DNA of 64,000 nt from Janthinobacterium sp. LM6 (GTDB lineage: Bacteria > Pseudomonadota > Gammaproteobacteria > Burkholderiales > Burkholderiaceae_D): contig NZ_CP019510.1 of NCBI RefSeq assembly GCF_002002885.1, positions 4,526,001 to 4,590,000 of the forward strand, read 5' to 3'. The position numbers were made by a program, and so were the translations under genes. The notes below the pieces were generated by a model that worked only from the letters and a program-made list of their open reading frames with translations, did not search any database and was not told the DNA's origin. Below are positions 19,674-30,073 of this stretch, one piece after another; position 1 is the first letter of the stretch, and the number at the start of each line of letters is the position of its first letter.

Positions 19674-19729
19674 ATTGGAGCTTCTATTTTCTGCTACTGC
19701 CATTCTTGCTGTACTGCTTCAGCTTTCGC

Positions 19730-19805
19730 TGGAGCGGGAGAAGAGTCTCGAACTCTCGACCTCAACCTTGGCAAGGTTGCGCTCTACCAACTGAGCTACT
19801 CCCGC
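19730..19805 (-). tRNA. tRNA-Gly (GCC)
   Basis: Third copy, 76 nt, identical cloverleaf with anticodon GCC and encoded CCA. Confidence 0.95.
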
Positions 19806-19876
19806 ATACGAACCGCTATTTTACTGCTTTTTGCTACTGTTTACCAGTGCTGCTTTACTGCTGATCCAGTGTTCAC

Positions 19877-19952
19877 TGGAGCGGGAGAAGAGTCTCGAAC
19901 TCTCGACCTCAACCTTGGCAAGGTTGCGCTCTACCAACTGAGCTACTCCCGC
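19877..19952 (-). tRNA. tRNA-Gly (GCC)
   Basis: Fourth copy, 76 nt, identical cloverleaf with anticodon GCC and encoded CCA. Confidence 0.95.
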
Positions 19953-20044
19953 AGTGGACAACATTGTATCAGAAGCTCTACTACATCGCCAGTACTACTT
20001 TTTACTGCATCTGCTGTTTTTACCTATGACACGATCCAGAAAAC

Positions 20045-20120
20045 TGGAGCGGGAGAAGAGTCTCGAACTCTCGACCTCAACCTTGGCAAGGTTGCGCTCT
20101 ACCAACTGAGCTACTCCCGC
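20045..20120 (-). tRNA. tRNA-Gly (GCC), first in the array
   Basis: Fifth copy and the one nearest pgsA (stop about 105 nt upstream), 76 nt. The array is probably co-transcribed with pgsA or from a promoter in that gap. Confidence 0.95.
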
Positions 20121-20225
20121 GTCATCAACAACAGGCCAGCATTATAGAGGGATTACAGGGGCTGTCAACGGGCAATATCTGGTCTTTTGCAAAATATTCC
20201 GCACAAAGCAGCCGCCTGCCTGTTC

Positions 20226-20810
20226 TTAGTGCAAATTTCCCGCCTTTTCCTTGATGAGAGGCCATGCCAGGCGCAAGTAATAGAACATCGACCACACCGT
20301 CAGCACGCAGGCGATCCACAGCAGCTTCTCGCCCCACACATGGGTATCGATCGCGCCAAAGATCACTTCGTGGTACAGCAGCAAGGGAATGGCCGTCATT
20401 TGCGCGGCCGTCTTGATCTTGCCGATCGAGCTGACAGCCACCGATTTCGAGGCGCCGATCTGCGCCATCCATTCGCGCAACGCGGAAATCGTGATTTCGC
20501 GGCCGATGATGATGAAGGCCAGCACGGCATTGACCCGGTCCAGCTGCACCAGCACCAGCAAGGCGCCCGCCACCATCAGCTTGTCGGCGACCGGGTCGAG
20601 GAAGGCGCCGAAGGCCGAAGTCTGGTTCCAGCGTCGCGCAAGGAAGCCGTCGAACCAGTCGGTGACGGCGGCAACAATGAAGACCAGGGTGGCAACCAGG
20701 TTCTGGTCGCCATGCAGCAGCATCGACGGCGGCAAATAAAACACGCCGACGACGAGCGGTATCAGGGCCACGCGCAGCCAGGTCAAAAGGATGGGAATAT
20801 TAAAAGGCAT
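20226..20810 (-). CDS. pgsA: CDP-diacylglycerol-glycerol-3-phosphate 3-phosphatidyltransferase
   Basis: A 194-residue membrane protein that makes phosphatidylglycerol phosphate from CDP-diacylglycerol and glycerol 3-phosphate, the committed step to phosphatidylglycerol and cardiolipin. The CDP-alcohol phosphotransferase signature DG-x2-AR-x8-G-x3-D-x3-D is complete around residues 60-85 (DGFLARRW then FGAFLDPVADK). Several hydrophobic segments surround it. It lies downstream of uvrC and upstream of tRNA-Gly/Cys, the same order as in enterobacteria. The start follows MPFNIPILLTWLR, typical of the family. Confidence 0.96.
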   Translation of the reverse strand: MPFNIPILLTWLRVALIPLVVGVFYLPPSMLLHGDQNLVATLVFIVAAVTDWFDGFLARRWNQTSAFGAFLDPVADKLMVAGALLVLVQLDRVNAVLAFIIIGREITISALREWMAQIGASKSVAVSSIGKIKTAAQMTAIPLLLYHEVIFGAIDTHVWGEKLLWIACVLTVWSMFYYLRLAWPLIKEKAGNLH

Positions 20811-20937
20811 AAGAGAGCAATCGGCCGACGGGTAAATTGAACATGAGGAAAGCGTGAAGAAAGCGCCACTAGTCTACATGGCCCCGGGGTATTAGCCTAG
20901 TCCGGTTGCCGCAGCGCCGGACCAGGCCAACTGTTCA

Positions 20938-22836
20938 TCAATGCAGCTGCTTGTAGATTTCTTCTGCCAGTTGCGTGGAAATCCCCTCCACCGACATCAG
21001 GTCTTCGACGCTGGCGTCGACCACGCCGCGCAAGCCGCCAAAGCGCGACAGCAGTTTCTGGCGGCGCTTGGCGCCGATGCCTTCGATTTCCTCGAGGCGC
21101 GAGGTCTGGCGCGTCTTGGCCCGCTTGGCGCGCATGCCGGTAATGGCGAAGCGGTGCGCCTCGTCGCGGATCTGCGCGATCAGCATCAGGGCCGCCGATT
21201 CCTTGCCCAGCTCCTGCGCCGCGCGGCCATCGACGAACAGCAAGGTTTCCAGGCCCACCTTGCGCCCTTCCCCCTTGGCCACGCCGACGATCAAGCTGAT
21301 ATCGAGTCCCAGCTCGGCGAACACCTGGCGCGCCATTTCGATCTGGCCCTTGCCGCCGTCGATCAAGACCACATCGGGCATCACGCCATCGCCATTCGCC
21401 ACCTTTTCATAGCGGCGCATCAGGACCTGGCGCATGGCCGCGTAATCGTCGCCGGGGGTGATATCGTTGATGTTGTAGCGCCGATACTCGCCGTTCTGCA
21501 TGGCATGGTGATGGAACACGACGCACGACGCCTGCGTCGCCTCGCCCTGCGTGTGGCTGATGTCGAAACACTCCACGCGCAGGCTGTCGAGGTCTTCCGT
21601 TTCCAGGCGCAGCGCCTCGGCCAGCGCCCGCGTGCGCGACTGCTGCGAGCCCTGCTCGGACAACAATCGCGCCAGCGAAATCTCGGCGCCCTTTTGCGCC
21701 ATCTCAAGCCATTGGCGGCGTTGCCCCTGCGGCTGGAAGATCAGGTTGATGCGGTGGCCGCACTGCTCCATCAGCGCCACCATCAGGGCCGGCTGGTCGA
21801 ATTCGATATTCAGGATCAGGGTGCCGGGAATGAATTTTTCCGTGTAGTGCTGGGCCAGGAAGGCGGCCAGCACTTCCACCTCGATCGGTTCCTCGGCAAT
21901 CGCCGCCGCATCGCTGAGCTGGCTGGGGAAATAGGCGCGGTCGCCCAGGTGGCGCCCGCCGCGCACCATGGCCAGGTTGACGCAGGCGCGCCCGCCCTGC
22001 ACCAGCACGGCGAGGATGTCGACGTCGGCGTCGCCCGTCGTTTCCATGCTTTGCTGGTGCAGCACGCGCGACAGCGAGGCGATCTGGTTGCGCACCACCA
22101 CGGCCTGCTCGAATTTCAGCTCGGCGGCAAAGGCGTGCATCTTCTTTTCCAGGTCGGCCATCACTTCACTCTGGCGCCCGCGCAGGAAGCGCGCCGCGTT
22201 TTCCACGTCGTTCTTGTAGTCTTCCTTGCTGATCAGATCCACGCACGGCGCGCTGCAGCGGCCGATCTGGTGCAGCAGGCAAGGCCGCGTGCGGTTCGCG
22301 TAGACGCTGTCCTCGCAGGTGCGGATGAGAAACACCTTTTGCAGGATCTGCATCGATTCCTTGACGGCCCAGGAACTGGGGAACGGCCCGAAATACTGGT
22401 TTTTCTTGTCCACCGCGCCCCGGTAATACACCATGCGCGGCGCATCGCCATTGGTGATCTTCAGGTACGGATACGACTTGTCGTCGCGGAACAGGATGTT
22501 GTAGCGCGGCTGCAGCGCCTTGATCAGGTTGTTTTCCAGGATCAAGGCTTCCGCTTCGCTGTGCGTGACGGTCGTTTCCAGGCGCGCGATGCGCTCGACC
22601 ATCATGGCGATGCGGGGACTGGCCAGGTTTTTCTGGAAATAGCTGGAGACGCGCTTTTTCAGGTCGCGCGCCTTGCCGACGTACAACACCTTGTCGGCGG
22701 CATCGAAATAGCGGTACACGCCGGGCAAGTTCGGCAGCTTGGCGACGGTGGCCAGCACCTGCGCGCGCGGGTCGGGCGGCGTTTCCGCCAAGGAAGATTC
22801 TGGGCTTGCTTCGGTCATTGCTGGCTCATTGCGCAC
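20938..22836 (-). CDS. uvrC: Excinuclease ABC subunit C
   Basis: A 632-residue nucleotide excision repair nuclease that cuts both sides of lesions handed over by UvrA-UvrB. Residues about 35-115 are the GIY-YIG nuclease domain ([22 protein letters not shown]). A UVR motif follows at about 225-260, then the RNase H-like UvrC domain ([22 protein letters not shown]). A tandem helix-hairpin-helix closes the protein ([18 protein letters not shown]). The start given is GTG at 22836; an in-frame ATG six codons later (22818) is equally possible. Neither has a strong ribosome binding site, and the acpS stop is 17 bases upstream, suggesting coupling. Confidence 0.96.
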   Translation of the reverse strand: MRNEPAMTEASPESSLAETPPDPRAQVLATVAKLPNLPGVYRYFDAADKVLYVGKARDLKKRVSSYFQKNLASPRIAMMVERIARLETTVTHSEAEALILENNLIKALQPRYNILFRDDKSYPYLKITNGDAPRMVYYRGAVDKKNQYFGPFPSSWAVKESMQILQKVFLIRTCEDSVYANRTRPCLLHQIGRCSAPCVDLISKEDYKNDVENAARFLRGRQSEVMADLEKKMHAFAAELKFEQAVVVRNQIASLSRVLHQQSMETTGDADVDILAVLVQGGRACVNLAMVRGGRHLGDRAYFPSQLSDAAAIAEEPIEVEVLAAFLAQHYTEKFIPGTLILNIEFDQPALMVALMEQCGHRINLIFQPQGQRRQWLEMAQKGAEISLARLLSEQGSQQSRTRALAEALRLETEDLDSLRVECFDISHTQGEATQASCVVFHHHAMQNGEYRRYNINDITPGDDYAAMRQVLMRRYEKVANGDGVMPDVVLIDGGKGQIEMARQVFAELGLDISLIVGVAKGEGRKVGLETLLFVDGRAAQELGKESAALMLIAQIRDEAHRFAITGMRAKRAKTRQTSRLEEIEGIGAKRRQKLLSRFGGLRGVVDASVEDLMSVEGISTQLAEEIYKQLH

Positions 22837-22853
22837 TTATGGCGCACTTATAG

Positions 22854-23249
22854 TTACCCTGCTTGTTCCACGATCACGAACGCGACCGCATATTCTTCTT
22901 CATCGCTGATGGTCACTTGCGCGCTCAGCCGGTGTTGCTCCATGAACTCGGCCAGCACGCCGCTGCAGACGATCATCGGCTTGCCGCTGGGATGGTTCAG
23001 CATCTGCGCGGCGGGCCAGGTCATCGGCATGCGCAAGCCCAGGCCGATGGCCTTGGAAAACGCCTCTTTGGCCGCGAAGCGCGTGGCGAGGAAGCGCACG
23101 CCGCGCACGGCATTCTTGGCGCTGCGGGCACGGAATTTTTCCAGCTCCTGCGGTCCCAGTATCTTTTTCGCGAAACGCTCGCCGTGGCGCGCCAGGGCCG
23201 CCTCGATGCGGGGAATCTTGCAGATATCGGTACCGATGCCGTAGATCAT
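22854..23249 (-). CDS. acpS: Holo-[acyl-carrier-protein] synthase
   Basis: A 131-residue phosphopantetheinyl transferase that attaches the 4'-phosphopantetheine arm of CoA to acyl carrier protein, here presumably the AcpP encoded at 34843-35082. The Mg-binding [11 protein letters not shown] start and the [13 protein letters not shown] motif are intact. AcpS enzymes normally serve fatty acid carrier proteins. The NRPS carrier domains at the left of the window would usually need a separate Sfp-type enzyme, which is not in this window. It sits 14 bases downstream of pdxJ, as in E. coli. Confidence 0.95.
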   Translation of the reverse strand: MIYGIGTDICKIPRIEAALARHGERFAKKILGPQELEKFRARSAKNAVRGVRFLATRFAAKEAFSKAIGLGLRMPMTWPAAQMLNHPSGKPMIVCSGVLAEFMEQHRLSAQVTISDEEEYAVAFVIVEQAG

Positions 23250-23263
23250 GCTGAGCTCCCTTG

Positions 23264-24025
23264 TCAGGCCCTTTGGCCCAGGCGCGTGGCCACCATGATG
23301 GCCTTCATTTCGCGCACGGCATTTTCCCAGCCGACAAACACGGCATGCGCGACGATGGCGTGGCCGATGTTCAATTCGGCAATATCGGGAATGGCGGCGA
23401 TCGCTTGCACGTTGGTGTAATGCAAGCCGTGGCCGGCGTTGACCTTCAAGCCGCGGCCCACGCCGAACAGCACGCCGGCCTTGATGCGTTCCAGTTCAGC
23501 CAGCTGCTCGGCGCCTTGCGTATCGGCGTAACGCCCCGTGTGCAGCTCGATCACGGGCGCACCGAGCTCGGCGGCGGCGGCGATCTGTTGCTCATCGGCA
23601 TCGATGAACAGGCTCACGCGGATGCCCTCGCCTTGCAGCTGCTGCACGGCCGCCTGCACTTCCTTGAAGTAGCGCACCACGTCCAGGCCACCCTCGGTCG
23701 TCACTTCCGTGCGCTTTTCCGGCACCAGGCACACGTCCGCCGGCTTGATGCGGCAGGCGAAGTCGATCATCTCGGCCGTGACGGCCGCTTCCAGGTTCAT
23801 GCGGGTGAGCAATTGCGGGGCGATGGCGATCACATCCGCATCCTTGATGTGGCGGCGGTCTTCGCGCAAATGCAGGGTAATGGCGTCGGCGCCCGCCTGT
23901 TCCGCCAGCAGGGCCGCGCGGATCGGGTCAGGATAGGCGGTGCCGCGCGCATTGCGCAAGGTGGCCACGTGGTCGATATTGACGCCCAGGTCGATGACGG
24001 GGCCGGAAGGCTGCAAAAAGCTCAT
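23264..24025 (-). CDS. pdxJ: Pyridoxine 5'-phosphate synthase
   Basis: A 253-residue TIM-barrel enzyme that condenses 3-amino-2-oxopropyl phosphate with 1-deoxyxylulose 5-phosphate to give pyridoxine 5'-phosphate, the last ring-forming step of DXP-dependent vitamin B6 synthesis. Signature segments are [28 protein letters not shown] and GHGLHYTNV. Length is normal for the family. It lies between recO and acpS, as in many gamma- and betaproteobacteria. Confidence 0.96.
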   Translation of the reverse strand: MSFLQPSGPVIDLGVNIDHVATLRNARGTAYPDPIRAALLAEQAGADAITLHLREDRRHIKDADVIAIAPQLLTRMNLEAAVTAEMIDFACRIKPADVCLVPEKRTEVTTEGGLDVVRYFKEVQAAVQQLQGEGIRVSLFIDADEQQIAAAAELGAPVIELHTGRYADTQGAEQLAELERIKAGVLFGVGRGLKVNAGHGLHYTNVQAIAAIPDIAELNIGHAIVAHAVFVGWENAVREMKAIMVATRLGQRA

Positions 24026-24067
24026 AGTGATGGTATCCGTAAAGTGCTGTCGTGCTGCAAACCGCAG

Positions 24068-24922
24068 CTACAGCTGCATTAAATCGATCAGTATCTGGCG
24101 CGTATTCAAGGTGGCGCCGCCCAGTTGATGGGCCAGCAAAAAGCGCATCAGCAGCTTGCTTTGCGCCTGCGTGGCCACGTCAAGATAATCTTCGCGCTCC
24201 ATGTCGAGCAGGGTCTTGCCCGTGATCCTGGGCCAGGCATCGCTGGCGCGCGCCGGGCGCGGCCCCCGTTCCGGATCGACCACGTACACCTGCCCCGCCT
24301 CGACGGCCTGGCGCGTGCCCGTGCAGCACGTCAGGTCGGCCGCCACGCCCGTTTCCTTGAGCAGGGCGCGCTCGAACTTGCGCAACACGATGGGCGGCGG
24401 CTCATTGTGCGCCAGTTGATTCAAGGTGGCAACGTAGTGGTCGAACAGGACCGGGTGCGGATCGTCGCGCGCCAGCAATTTGACCAGCAATTCGTTCAGA
24501 TAAAAGCCGCACAGCAAGGCGGTCTTTTCCAGCGGCAACATGCCGCCCACCCATTCCGCGCCCGTCAGGATGCGCAGCTCGGACTTGCCCGTCCAGCCCG
24601 CCTGCAACGGCTGAAACGTCTGCAGCACGCCGCGCAACTGCGAATGGGGCCGCTTGGCCCCCTTGGCGACGAGCGCGATGCGGCCGTATTCGCGCGTAAA
24701 CACGTCGACGATGAGGCTGGTTTCTTTATGCGGATAGCTGTGCAGCACGAAGGCTGGCTGGCCCGTGATGCGTCCGTCGCGCGCGGGCGGACGGCCGCGC
24801 CGCGGCGCGGCAGGAGTTACAGGAGCTGCGGCCGGCGGCGCGATGGCCGCCAGCGCGGGGACTGCTACAGTTGCAGATGAAGCTGGCGCAAGATCGTGCA
24901 GCGCTGGCGTGGTGGTGCTCAT
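24068..24922 (-). CDS. recO: DNA repair protein RecO
   Basis: A 284-residue recombination mediator of the RecFOR pathway that helps load RecA on SSB-coated gaps. After an Ala/Pro-rich N-terminal extension of about 45 residues comes the OB-fold start ([33 protein letters not shown]) and the helical C-terminal domain. The extension makes it longer than the usual roughly 240 residues. An internal start is possible but no later Met fits well. The gene follows era by 28 bases. Confidence 0.93.
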   Translation of the reverse strand: MSTTTPALHDLAPASSATVAVPALAAIAPPAAAPVTPAAPRRGRPPARDGRITGQPAFVLHSYPHKETSLIVDVFTREYGRIALVAKGAKRPHSQLRGVLQTFQPLQAGWTGKSELRILTGAEWVGGMLPLEKTALLCGFYLNELLVKLLARDDPHPVLFDHYVATLNQLAHNEPPPIVLRKFERALLKETGVAADLTCCTGTRQAVEAGQVYVVDPERGPRPARASDAWPRITGKTLLDMEREDYLDVATQAQSKLLMRFLLAHQLGGATLNTRQILIDLMQL

Positions 24923-24950
24923 GCGTGTGGCGTCGCCCCCGTGTTGCGGA

Positions 24951-25853
24951 TTACTCGTAGCCGTAGGCGCGCAAGCCCGCCTCGTTGTCGGCCCAGCCCG
25001 ATTTGACCTTGACCCAGATTTCCAGGTACACAGGGCCGCCGAACAGCTTTTCCATGTCCAGGCGGGCCTGGGTGGAGACTTCCTTCAGGCGCGCGCCCTT
25101 GTTGCCGATGATCATGGACTTGTGCGTATCGCGCTCGACCAGGATGGCGGCAAACACGCGGCGCAGATCGCCTTCCTGCTCGAATTTCTCGATCAGCACG
25201 GTGCTCGTGTACGGCAGTTCGTCGCCCACGAAGCGGAAGAGTTTTTCGCGCACGATCTCCGAGGCGAGGAATTTTTCGCTGCGGTCCGTGATGTCGTCCG
25301 GTCCAAAGATCGGTTGATTTTCCGGCAGGAAACGCTTGATCTCGTTCTGCAAGCCTTCCAGCTGGAAATGCAGCTTGGCCGAAACAGGCACGATGGCGGC
25401 GAAGTCGCGCATGGCGGCAATTTTTTGCGCGAACGGCAACAATACGGCCTTATCCTTGACGCGGTCCGATTTATTGATGACGAGGATGCACGGCACTTCC
25501 TTCGGCAGCAGGTCCATCACTTGCTGGTCGGCCGGGCCGAAGGTACCCGCCTCGATCACGTACAAAATCACGTCCGAGGAAATCAGGGTGTTGGTGACGG
25601 TCTTGTTCAGCGTCTTGTTCAGCGCGTTCGAATGGCGCGTCTGGAAGCCGGGCGTGTCGACGTAGATGAATTGCGCGTCCGGCACCGTCTGGATGCCCGT
25701 GATGCGGTGGCGCGTGGTTTGCGCCTTGCGCGAAGTGATGCTGACCTTCGCGCCGATCAGCACGTTCATCAGGGTCGATTTGCCCACGTTCGGGCGGCCC
25801 ACGATGGCGATATAGCCGCAGCGGAAGTTGTCGGGCATTTTGGTGGCTGTCAT
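24951..25853 (-). CDS. era: Ribosome-associated GTPase Era
   Basis: A 300-residue GTPase needed for 16S rRNA maturation and 30S assembly. All G motifs are present: GRPNVGKS, the TTRHRITG switch, DTPG and NKSD. A C-terminal KH domain follows ([15 protein letters not shown], then [10 protein letters not shown]). I chose ATG at 25853, giving [10 protein letters not shown]. An upstream in-frame start would overlap rnc by about 80 bases, whereas this one lies a single base after the rnc stop, implying translational coupling. Confidence 0.96.
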   Translation of the reverse strand: MTATKMPDNFRCGYIAIVGRPNVGKSTLMNVLIGAKVSITSRKAQTTRHRITGIQTVPDAQFIYVDTPGFQTRHSNALNKTLNKTVTNTLISSDVILYVIEAGTFGPADQQVMDLLPKEVPCILVINKSDRVKDKAVLLPFAQKIAAMRDFAAIVPVSAKLHFQLEGLQNEIKRFLPENQPIFGPDDITDRSEKFLASEIVREKLFRFVGDELPYTSTVLIEKFEQEGDLRRVFAAILVERDTHKSMIIGNKGARLKEVSTQARLDMEKLFGGPVYLEIWVKVKSGWADNEAGLRAYGYE

Positions 25854-25854
25854 G

Positions 25855-26670
25855 CTAGTGTCGATTCTGTTTAGTGTGAGCGGCGATCGCCGGGGCAGCA
25901 GGGGCTGCCGCGTCGTCGCTCTGGATGGTGGCAATGCCGGCCAGCTTGAGCTGGGCGGCGCGCGGTTTCGGCTTGCGGCTGGCTGCAGGCGACTTCAACA
26001 GCGCCTGCTCGGCCACGTCGAGCGCCAGTTTGGCGGCGGCTTGCTCACCGGCACGGCGGCTTCCGCCACGGCCGTAGACCTGGATGTTCAATTTCGGCAC
26101 CAGGCATTCGATCTCGAATTCCTGGCTGTGGGCGGCGCCATGGGTGGCCACCACGTTGTACTGTGGCAGCGAAATTTTCTTGCTTTGCAAAAACTCCTGC
26201 AGCAGGGTCTTGGCATCCTTGCCCAGGGTTTGCGGATCGACCGAGTCGAGGATGGGGATGTAGAAGGCGCGGATCACCGTGCTGGCGGCGTCGAAGCCCG
26301 TGTCGAGGAAAATCGCGCCCAGCAAGGCTTCCAGGGTATCGGCGAGGATGGACGGACGGCGGAAACCGCCCGATTTCAGCTCGCCTTCGCCCAGGCGCAG
26401 GAATTGCGACAGTTCCAGCTTTTGCGCGATTTCATACAGCGACTGCTGCTTCACCAGATTCGCGCGCAGGCGCGACAGGTCGCCCTCGTCGATGGACTTG
26501 AAGCGTTCGTACAGGATGGAAGCGACCACGCAGTTGAGGATGGAGTCGCCGAGGAATTCCAGCCGCTCGTTATGCAAACTGCTGTGGCTACGATGCGTCA
26601 AGGCTTGCTGCAACAGGCCAGCATCCTGGAACGTATAGCCTAAACGGGTTTGCAATAACTGAAGATTCAT
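25855..26670 (-). CDS. rnc: Ribonuclease III
   Basis: A 271-residue double-strand-specific endoribonuclease that processes rRNA precursors and structured mRNAs. The catalytic signature [13 protein letters not shown] is intact near residue 35. The double-stranded RNA binding domain follows at about 155-225. A basic, Ala-rich tail of roughly 45 residues follows. The start at 26670 gives the canonical [14 protein letters not shown]; an upstream in-frame start would add 40 unrelated residues. The gene is followed immediately by era. Confidence 0.96.
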   Translation of the reverse strand: MNLQLLQTRLGYTFQDAGLLQQALTHRSHSSLHNERLEFLGDSILNCVVASILYERFKSIDEGDLSRLRANLVKQQSLYEIAQKLELSQFLRLGEGELKSGGFRRPSILADTLEALLGAIFLDTGFDAASTVIRAFYIPILDSVDPQTLGKDAKTLLQEFLQSKKISLPQYNVVATHGAAHSQEFEIECLVPKLNIQVYGRGGSRRAGEQAAAKLALDVAEQALLKSPAASRKPKPRAAQLKLAGIATIQSDDAAAPAAPAIAAHTKQNRH

Positions 26671-26744
26671 TGTTGTTTCTGTGTCATCTGAGTAATTCGG
26701 CTGGCCGCCGCGCGGGGAATCGGCGCGGCAGCCATAGGGACGGC

Positions 26745-27662
26745 TTAGTGTATGCCGCCCACTCGTTTCGGATTGCTGAAGTTCATCCACACCAGGAAAG
26801 CCTTGCCGACGATGTTCTCGTTCGGCACGAAGCCCCAGTAGCGGCTGTCCGCGCTATTGTCGCGGTTGTCGCCCATCATGAAGTAGTTACCTGCTGGTAC
26901 CACACAAGTGAAACCGTCTTCGTTGTAGTCGCAAGCCTCCTTGTGCGGGAAATCCTTGACTTCGCGCAAGTTCAACGTAGGAGCAGGCTCGTCGTTGAGG
27001 ATGCGGTGGCTCACGCCCGTCAGGTTTTCTTCCAGCTGCTTGTGGTAAACCGTGCTTTCATCGTCCAGGTAGTCGTCCAGCGGCGTGTATTGCACTTCCT
27101 TGCCGTTGACCGTCAAACGCTTGTTTTCATAGGTGATTTTATCACCGGGCACACCGATCACGCGCTTGATATAGTCTTGCGACATATCTTTCGGGTACTT
27201 GAACACCATCACGTCGCCGCGCTGCGGATCGTTGACTTCAATGATGCGCTTGTTGACGATCGGCAAACGAATGCCATAGGTGAACTTGTTGACCAGGATC
27301 AAGTCACCGACCAGCAAGGTCGGCACCATCGAGCTCGACGGGATCTTGAACGGCTCGTACAGGAACGAGCGCAGGCAGAACACCAGGGCGATGACGGGGA
27401 AGAAGCTGCCCGAATATTCGACCCAGGTCGGCTGGCGCAACAGGGCCGCCTCGATGGTGGCGCGGCTGCCGCCCGCATCGGACTTGATGCCCTCGGCGGC
27501 CAGCTTGGACTGGCGCGCATCGAACTCGGCCAGGGCAAGGTCGGCCGCCTTGCGGCGCTGCTTGGACAGATAAAACACATCCAGGCACCAGACCAGGCCC
27601 GTCAACACCATCAGCACGAACAGGATTAAAGCGAAATTTCCTAAAATCACTTGCAGGTTCAT
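26745..27662 (-). CDS. lepB: Signal peptidase I
   Basis: A 305-residue inner-membrane peptidase that removes signal peptides from Sec- and Tat-exported proteins. It has an N-terminal membrane segment (residues 5-30), a charged cytoplasmic loop and a second membrane segment. The catalytic Ser is in IPSSSMVPT (about residue 110) and the catalytic Lys in [10 protein letters not shown] (about 170). Box E is seen as [12 protein letters not shown]. It begins three bases after the lepA stop, the conserved lepA-lepB pair. Confidence 0.97.
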   Translation of the reverse strand: MNLQVILGNFALILFVLMVLTGLVWCLDVFYLSKQRRKAADLALAEFDARQSKLAAEGIKSDAGGSRATIEAALLRQPTWVEYSGSFFPVIALVFCLRSFLYEPFKIPSSSMVPTLLVGDLILVNKFTYGIRLPIVNKRIIEVNDPQRGDVMVFKYPKDMSQDYIKRVIGVPGDKITYENKRLTVNGKEVQYTPLDDYLDDESTVYHKQLEENLTGVSHRILNDEPAPTLNLREVKDFPHKEACDYNEDGFTCVVPAGNYFMMGDNRDNSADSRYWGFVPNENIVGKAFLVWMNFSNPKRVGGIH

Positions 27663-27665
27663 GTA

Positions 27666-29456
27666 TTAACCGTCCACTTGTAAAATTGCCAGGAATGCTT
27701 CTTGCGGGATCTCCACGGAACCCACTTGCTTCATGCGTTTCTTACCCGCCTTTTGTTTTTCCAGCAATTTCTTCTTGCGGCTGATGTCGCCGCCATAGCA
27801 CTTGGCCAGCACGTTCTTGCGCAAGGCTTTCACGTTCTCGCGTGAAATGATGTTCGCGCCGATGGTCGCCTGAATCGCCACGTCGAACATCTGGCGCGGG
27901 ATCAGTTCACGCATCTTGGCAGCCACCTGGCGGCCGCGGTACTGGCTGTTCGAACGGTGGACGATGATGGCCAGCGCATCGACTTTTTCGCTGTTGATCA
28001 GCATGTCGACCTTGACCACGTCGGCCGCGCGGTATTCCTTGAACTCGTAATCCATTGAGGCATAGCCGCGCGACGTCGATTTCAGACGGTCGAAGAAGTC
28101 CAGCACGATCTCGGCCATCGGCATTTCATACACGAGCTTGACCTGGCGGCCGTGGTAGCTCATGTCCATCTGGATGCCGCGCTTGCCGATACACAGGGTG
28201 ATCACGGAACCCACGTATTCCTGCGGCATGTACAGATTGACCGTGACGATAGGCTCGCGCACTTCCTCGATGCGCGACGGATCGGGCATCTTCGACGGAT
28301 TGTCGACGTTGATCATGGTGCCGTCGCGCTGGATCACTTCGTACACCACGGTAGGTGCCGTGGTGATCAGGTCCATGTCGAATTCGCGTTCGAGGCGTTC
28401 CTGCACGATTTCCATGTGCAGCAAGCCCAGGAAGCCGCAGCGGAAGCCGAAGCCCAGCGCCTGCGACACTTCCGGCTCGTACATCAGGGCCGCGTCGTTC
28501 AGTTTCAGCTTTTCCAGCGAGTCGCGCAGCGCGTCGTACTGGTTCGCTTCCACGGGGAACAGGCCGGCGAACACTTGCGGCTGCACTTCCTTGAAGCCAG
28601 GCAATGGCGCGGCGGCAGGACGGTTGGCCAGGGTGACGGTATCGCCCACTTTCGCCGCTTTCAATTCCTTGATGCCGGCGATGATGAAGCCCACCTGGCC
28701 GGCCGACAACTGCGGCAGGGATTGCGAACGGGGCGAAAAGACGCCGATGTCTTCCACCAGCTGCACCGAATCGGTGGCCATCAGGCGGATCTTGTCTTTC
28801 GGCTTCAGGGTGCCGTTGATGACGCGCACCAGCATGACCACGCCCACATAGGCGTCGTACCAGGAGTCGACGATCAGCGCCTGCAGCGGCGCATCGGGGT
28901 CGCCCTTCGGCGGCGGCACCTTGACGATCAGCTGCTCGAGCACGTCCAGCACGCCGAAGCCCGTCTTGGCCGAGCAATGCACGGCGTCGCCCGCGTCGAT
29001 GCCGATCACGTCTTCGATCTCGGCAATGGCGCTCGGAGGATCCGCGTTCGGCAAGTCGATCTTGTTCAGCACGGGCACCACTTCCACGCCCAGGTCCAGC
29101 GCCGTGTAGCAGTTGGCCACGGTTTGCGCTTCCACGCCTTGCGATGCGTCAACGACCAGCAGCGCGCCTTCGCATGCCGACAGCGAGCGCGACACTTCAT
29201 AGCTGAAGTCGACGTGGCCTGGCGTATCGATCAGGTTCAGATTGTAGATCTGGCCATCGCGCGCCTTGTAGTGCAGGGCCGCCGTTTGCGCCTTGATGGT
29301 AATGCCGCGCTCGCGCTCCAGATCCATCGAATCGAGCACCTGCGCCTCCATCTCGCGGTCGGACAAGCCGCCGCACAATTGAATGATGCGGTCAGCCAGG
29401 GTCGATTTACCGTGGTCAATATGGGCGATGATGGAGAAATTGCGTATGTTGTTCAT
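27666..29456 (-). CDS. lepA: Elongation factor 4 (back-translocase)
   Basis: A 596-residue translational GTPase. The GTP-binding motifs [16 protein letters not shown] and NKIDL are complete. EF-G-like domains follow, then the EF4-specific C-terminal region with the conserved [19 protein letters not shown] tail. It heads the run lepA-lepB-rnc-era-recO-pdxJ-acpS-uvrC-pgsA. A hairpin terminator for the gene upstream lies about 100 bases before it, so lepA probably has its own promoter between 29457 and 29560. Confidence 0.97.
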   Translation of the reverse strand: MNNIRNFSIIAHIDHGKSTLADRIIQLCGGLSDREMEAQVLDSMDLERERGITIKAQTAALHYKARDGQIYNLNLIDTPGHVDFSYEVSRSLSACEGALLVVDASQGVEAQTVANCYTALDLGVEVVPVLNKIDLPNADPPSAIAEIEDVIGIDAGDAVHCSAKTGFGVLDVLEQLIVKVPPPKGDPDAPLQALIVDSWYDAYVGVVMLVRVINGTLKPKDKIRLMATDSVQLVEDIGVFSPRSQSLPQLSAGQVGFIIAGIKELKAAKVGDTVTLANRPAAAPLPGFKEVQPQVFAGLFPVEANQYDALRDSLEKLKLNDAALMYEPEVSQALGFGFRCGFLGLLHMEIVQERLEREFDMDLITTAPTVVYEVIQRDGTMINVDNPSKMPDPSRIEEVREPIVTVNLYMPQEYVGSVITLCIGKRGIQMDMSYHGRQVKLVYEMPMAEIVLDFFDRLKSTSRGYASMDYEFKEYRAADVVKVDMLINSEKVDALAIIVHRSNSQYRGRQVAAKMRELIPRQMFDVAIQATIGANIISRENVKALRKNVLAKCYGGDISRKKKLLEKQKAGKKRMKQVGSVEIPQEAFLAILQVDG

Positions 29457-29773
29457 TAACTAATATAAGTGCGAAGTTGACGACACTGCTTTAACAGGAA
29501 TCAGGGGAATCATGTCCGGGCCAAACAGGGCCAGAACCAGGCGCCCCACTCATGATGAAAAAAGCGCTCCGAGCAGGACATCTGCATGCCCAGGCGAGCG
29601 CTTTTGAAGCGACAGAAGCTGCTGCCTCGGACAGTAGCTTTTTCGACCTCCCCATTTTACCGGATTTCAGAGTAGAAAGCCCGTCTTATGAGGCCGGCAC
29701 CGGGCCAAGCCGACATTTTCGGCTGTTTTCAGCACCAGAATGGTGCAATGCAGTGTCAATATTGCCATTTAAG
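29457..29773. other. Intergenic stretch between lepA and the glutaredoxin-like gene
   Basis: It holds the terminator described at 29560-29605 and presumably the lepA promoter. A 90-codon open frame on the plus strand (29552-29824) spans the terminator hairpin and the 3' end of the opposite gene. It has no family resemblance, so I do not call it a gene. Confidence 0.6.
29560..29605 (-). terminator. Intrinsic terminator upstream of lepA
   Basis: A 10-bp perfect stem (AAAAGCGCTC with GAGCGCTTTT) is followed on the minus strand by a T-rich run. It would end transcription of the rpoE-rseA-degP-glutaredoxin block before lepA. The loop of 26 bases is long. Confidence 0.65.
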
Positions 29774-30019
29774 CTACATCAGGCAGCGCCGTACCGCTGC
29801 TTCATCGAGAAAATAATGGCATAGCTCGGGCTGCGCCAGGTCGCCGAACAGCACCGGCACCAGCTCGTCGAAACGGGCCAGCAGCGAGGCGTCGGGCGAC
29901 GCATCGATGTCGATCACGTCCACCGTGAACGGTTTGCCGAGCGGCTGCAGCAGGAGCAAGGCGTCGAGCATATCCTGGCATAAATGGCAATAACTGCGGG
30001 AATAGAGGGTGAAGTGCAT
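29774..30019 (-). CDS. Glutaredoxin family protein (DUF836-like)
   Basis: An 81-residue small thiol-redox protein. A CxxC motif (CHLC) follows the first beta strand (MHFTLYSRSYCHLC), and the cis-Pro segment LVPVLFGD is in the expected place for a glutaredoxin fold. The specific substrate is unknown. It follows degP by 54 bases and is probably co-transcribed; the same neighbourhood occurs, as I recall, in related betaproteobacteria. Confidence 0.85.
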   Translation of the reverse strand: MHFTLYSRSYCHLCQDMLDALLLLQPLGKPFTVDVIDIDASPDASLLARFDELVPVLFGDLAQPELCHYFLDEAAVRRCLM

Positions 30020-30073
30020 GAAGAAAAGGGAAAGGCATCCCGGCCGGAGCCGGGATACAGGTGAATCAGAAAC

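Noticed and set aside
19869-20147. Open frame with a repeated GAGEESRTLDLNLGKVALYQLS peptide, seeming to be a repeat protein
   Set aside because: It is the plus-strand shadow of two tRNA-Gly genes on the minus strand. Such frames are a known false annotation.
20941-23244. A 767-codon plus-strand open frame over uvrC and acpS
   Set aside because: It is antisense to two well-supported genes. The product is His/Gln/Ala-rich with no family features.
29552-29824. A 90-codon plus-strand frame upstream of lepA
   Set aside because: It crosses a terminator hairpin and the 3' end of the glutaredoxin-like gene on the other strand, with no support as a gene.
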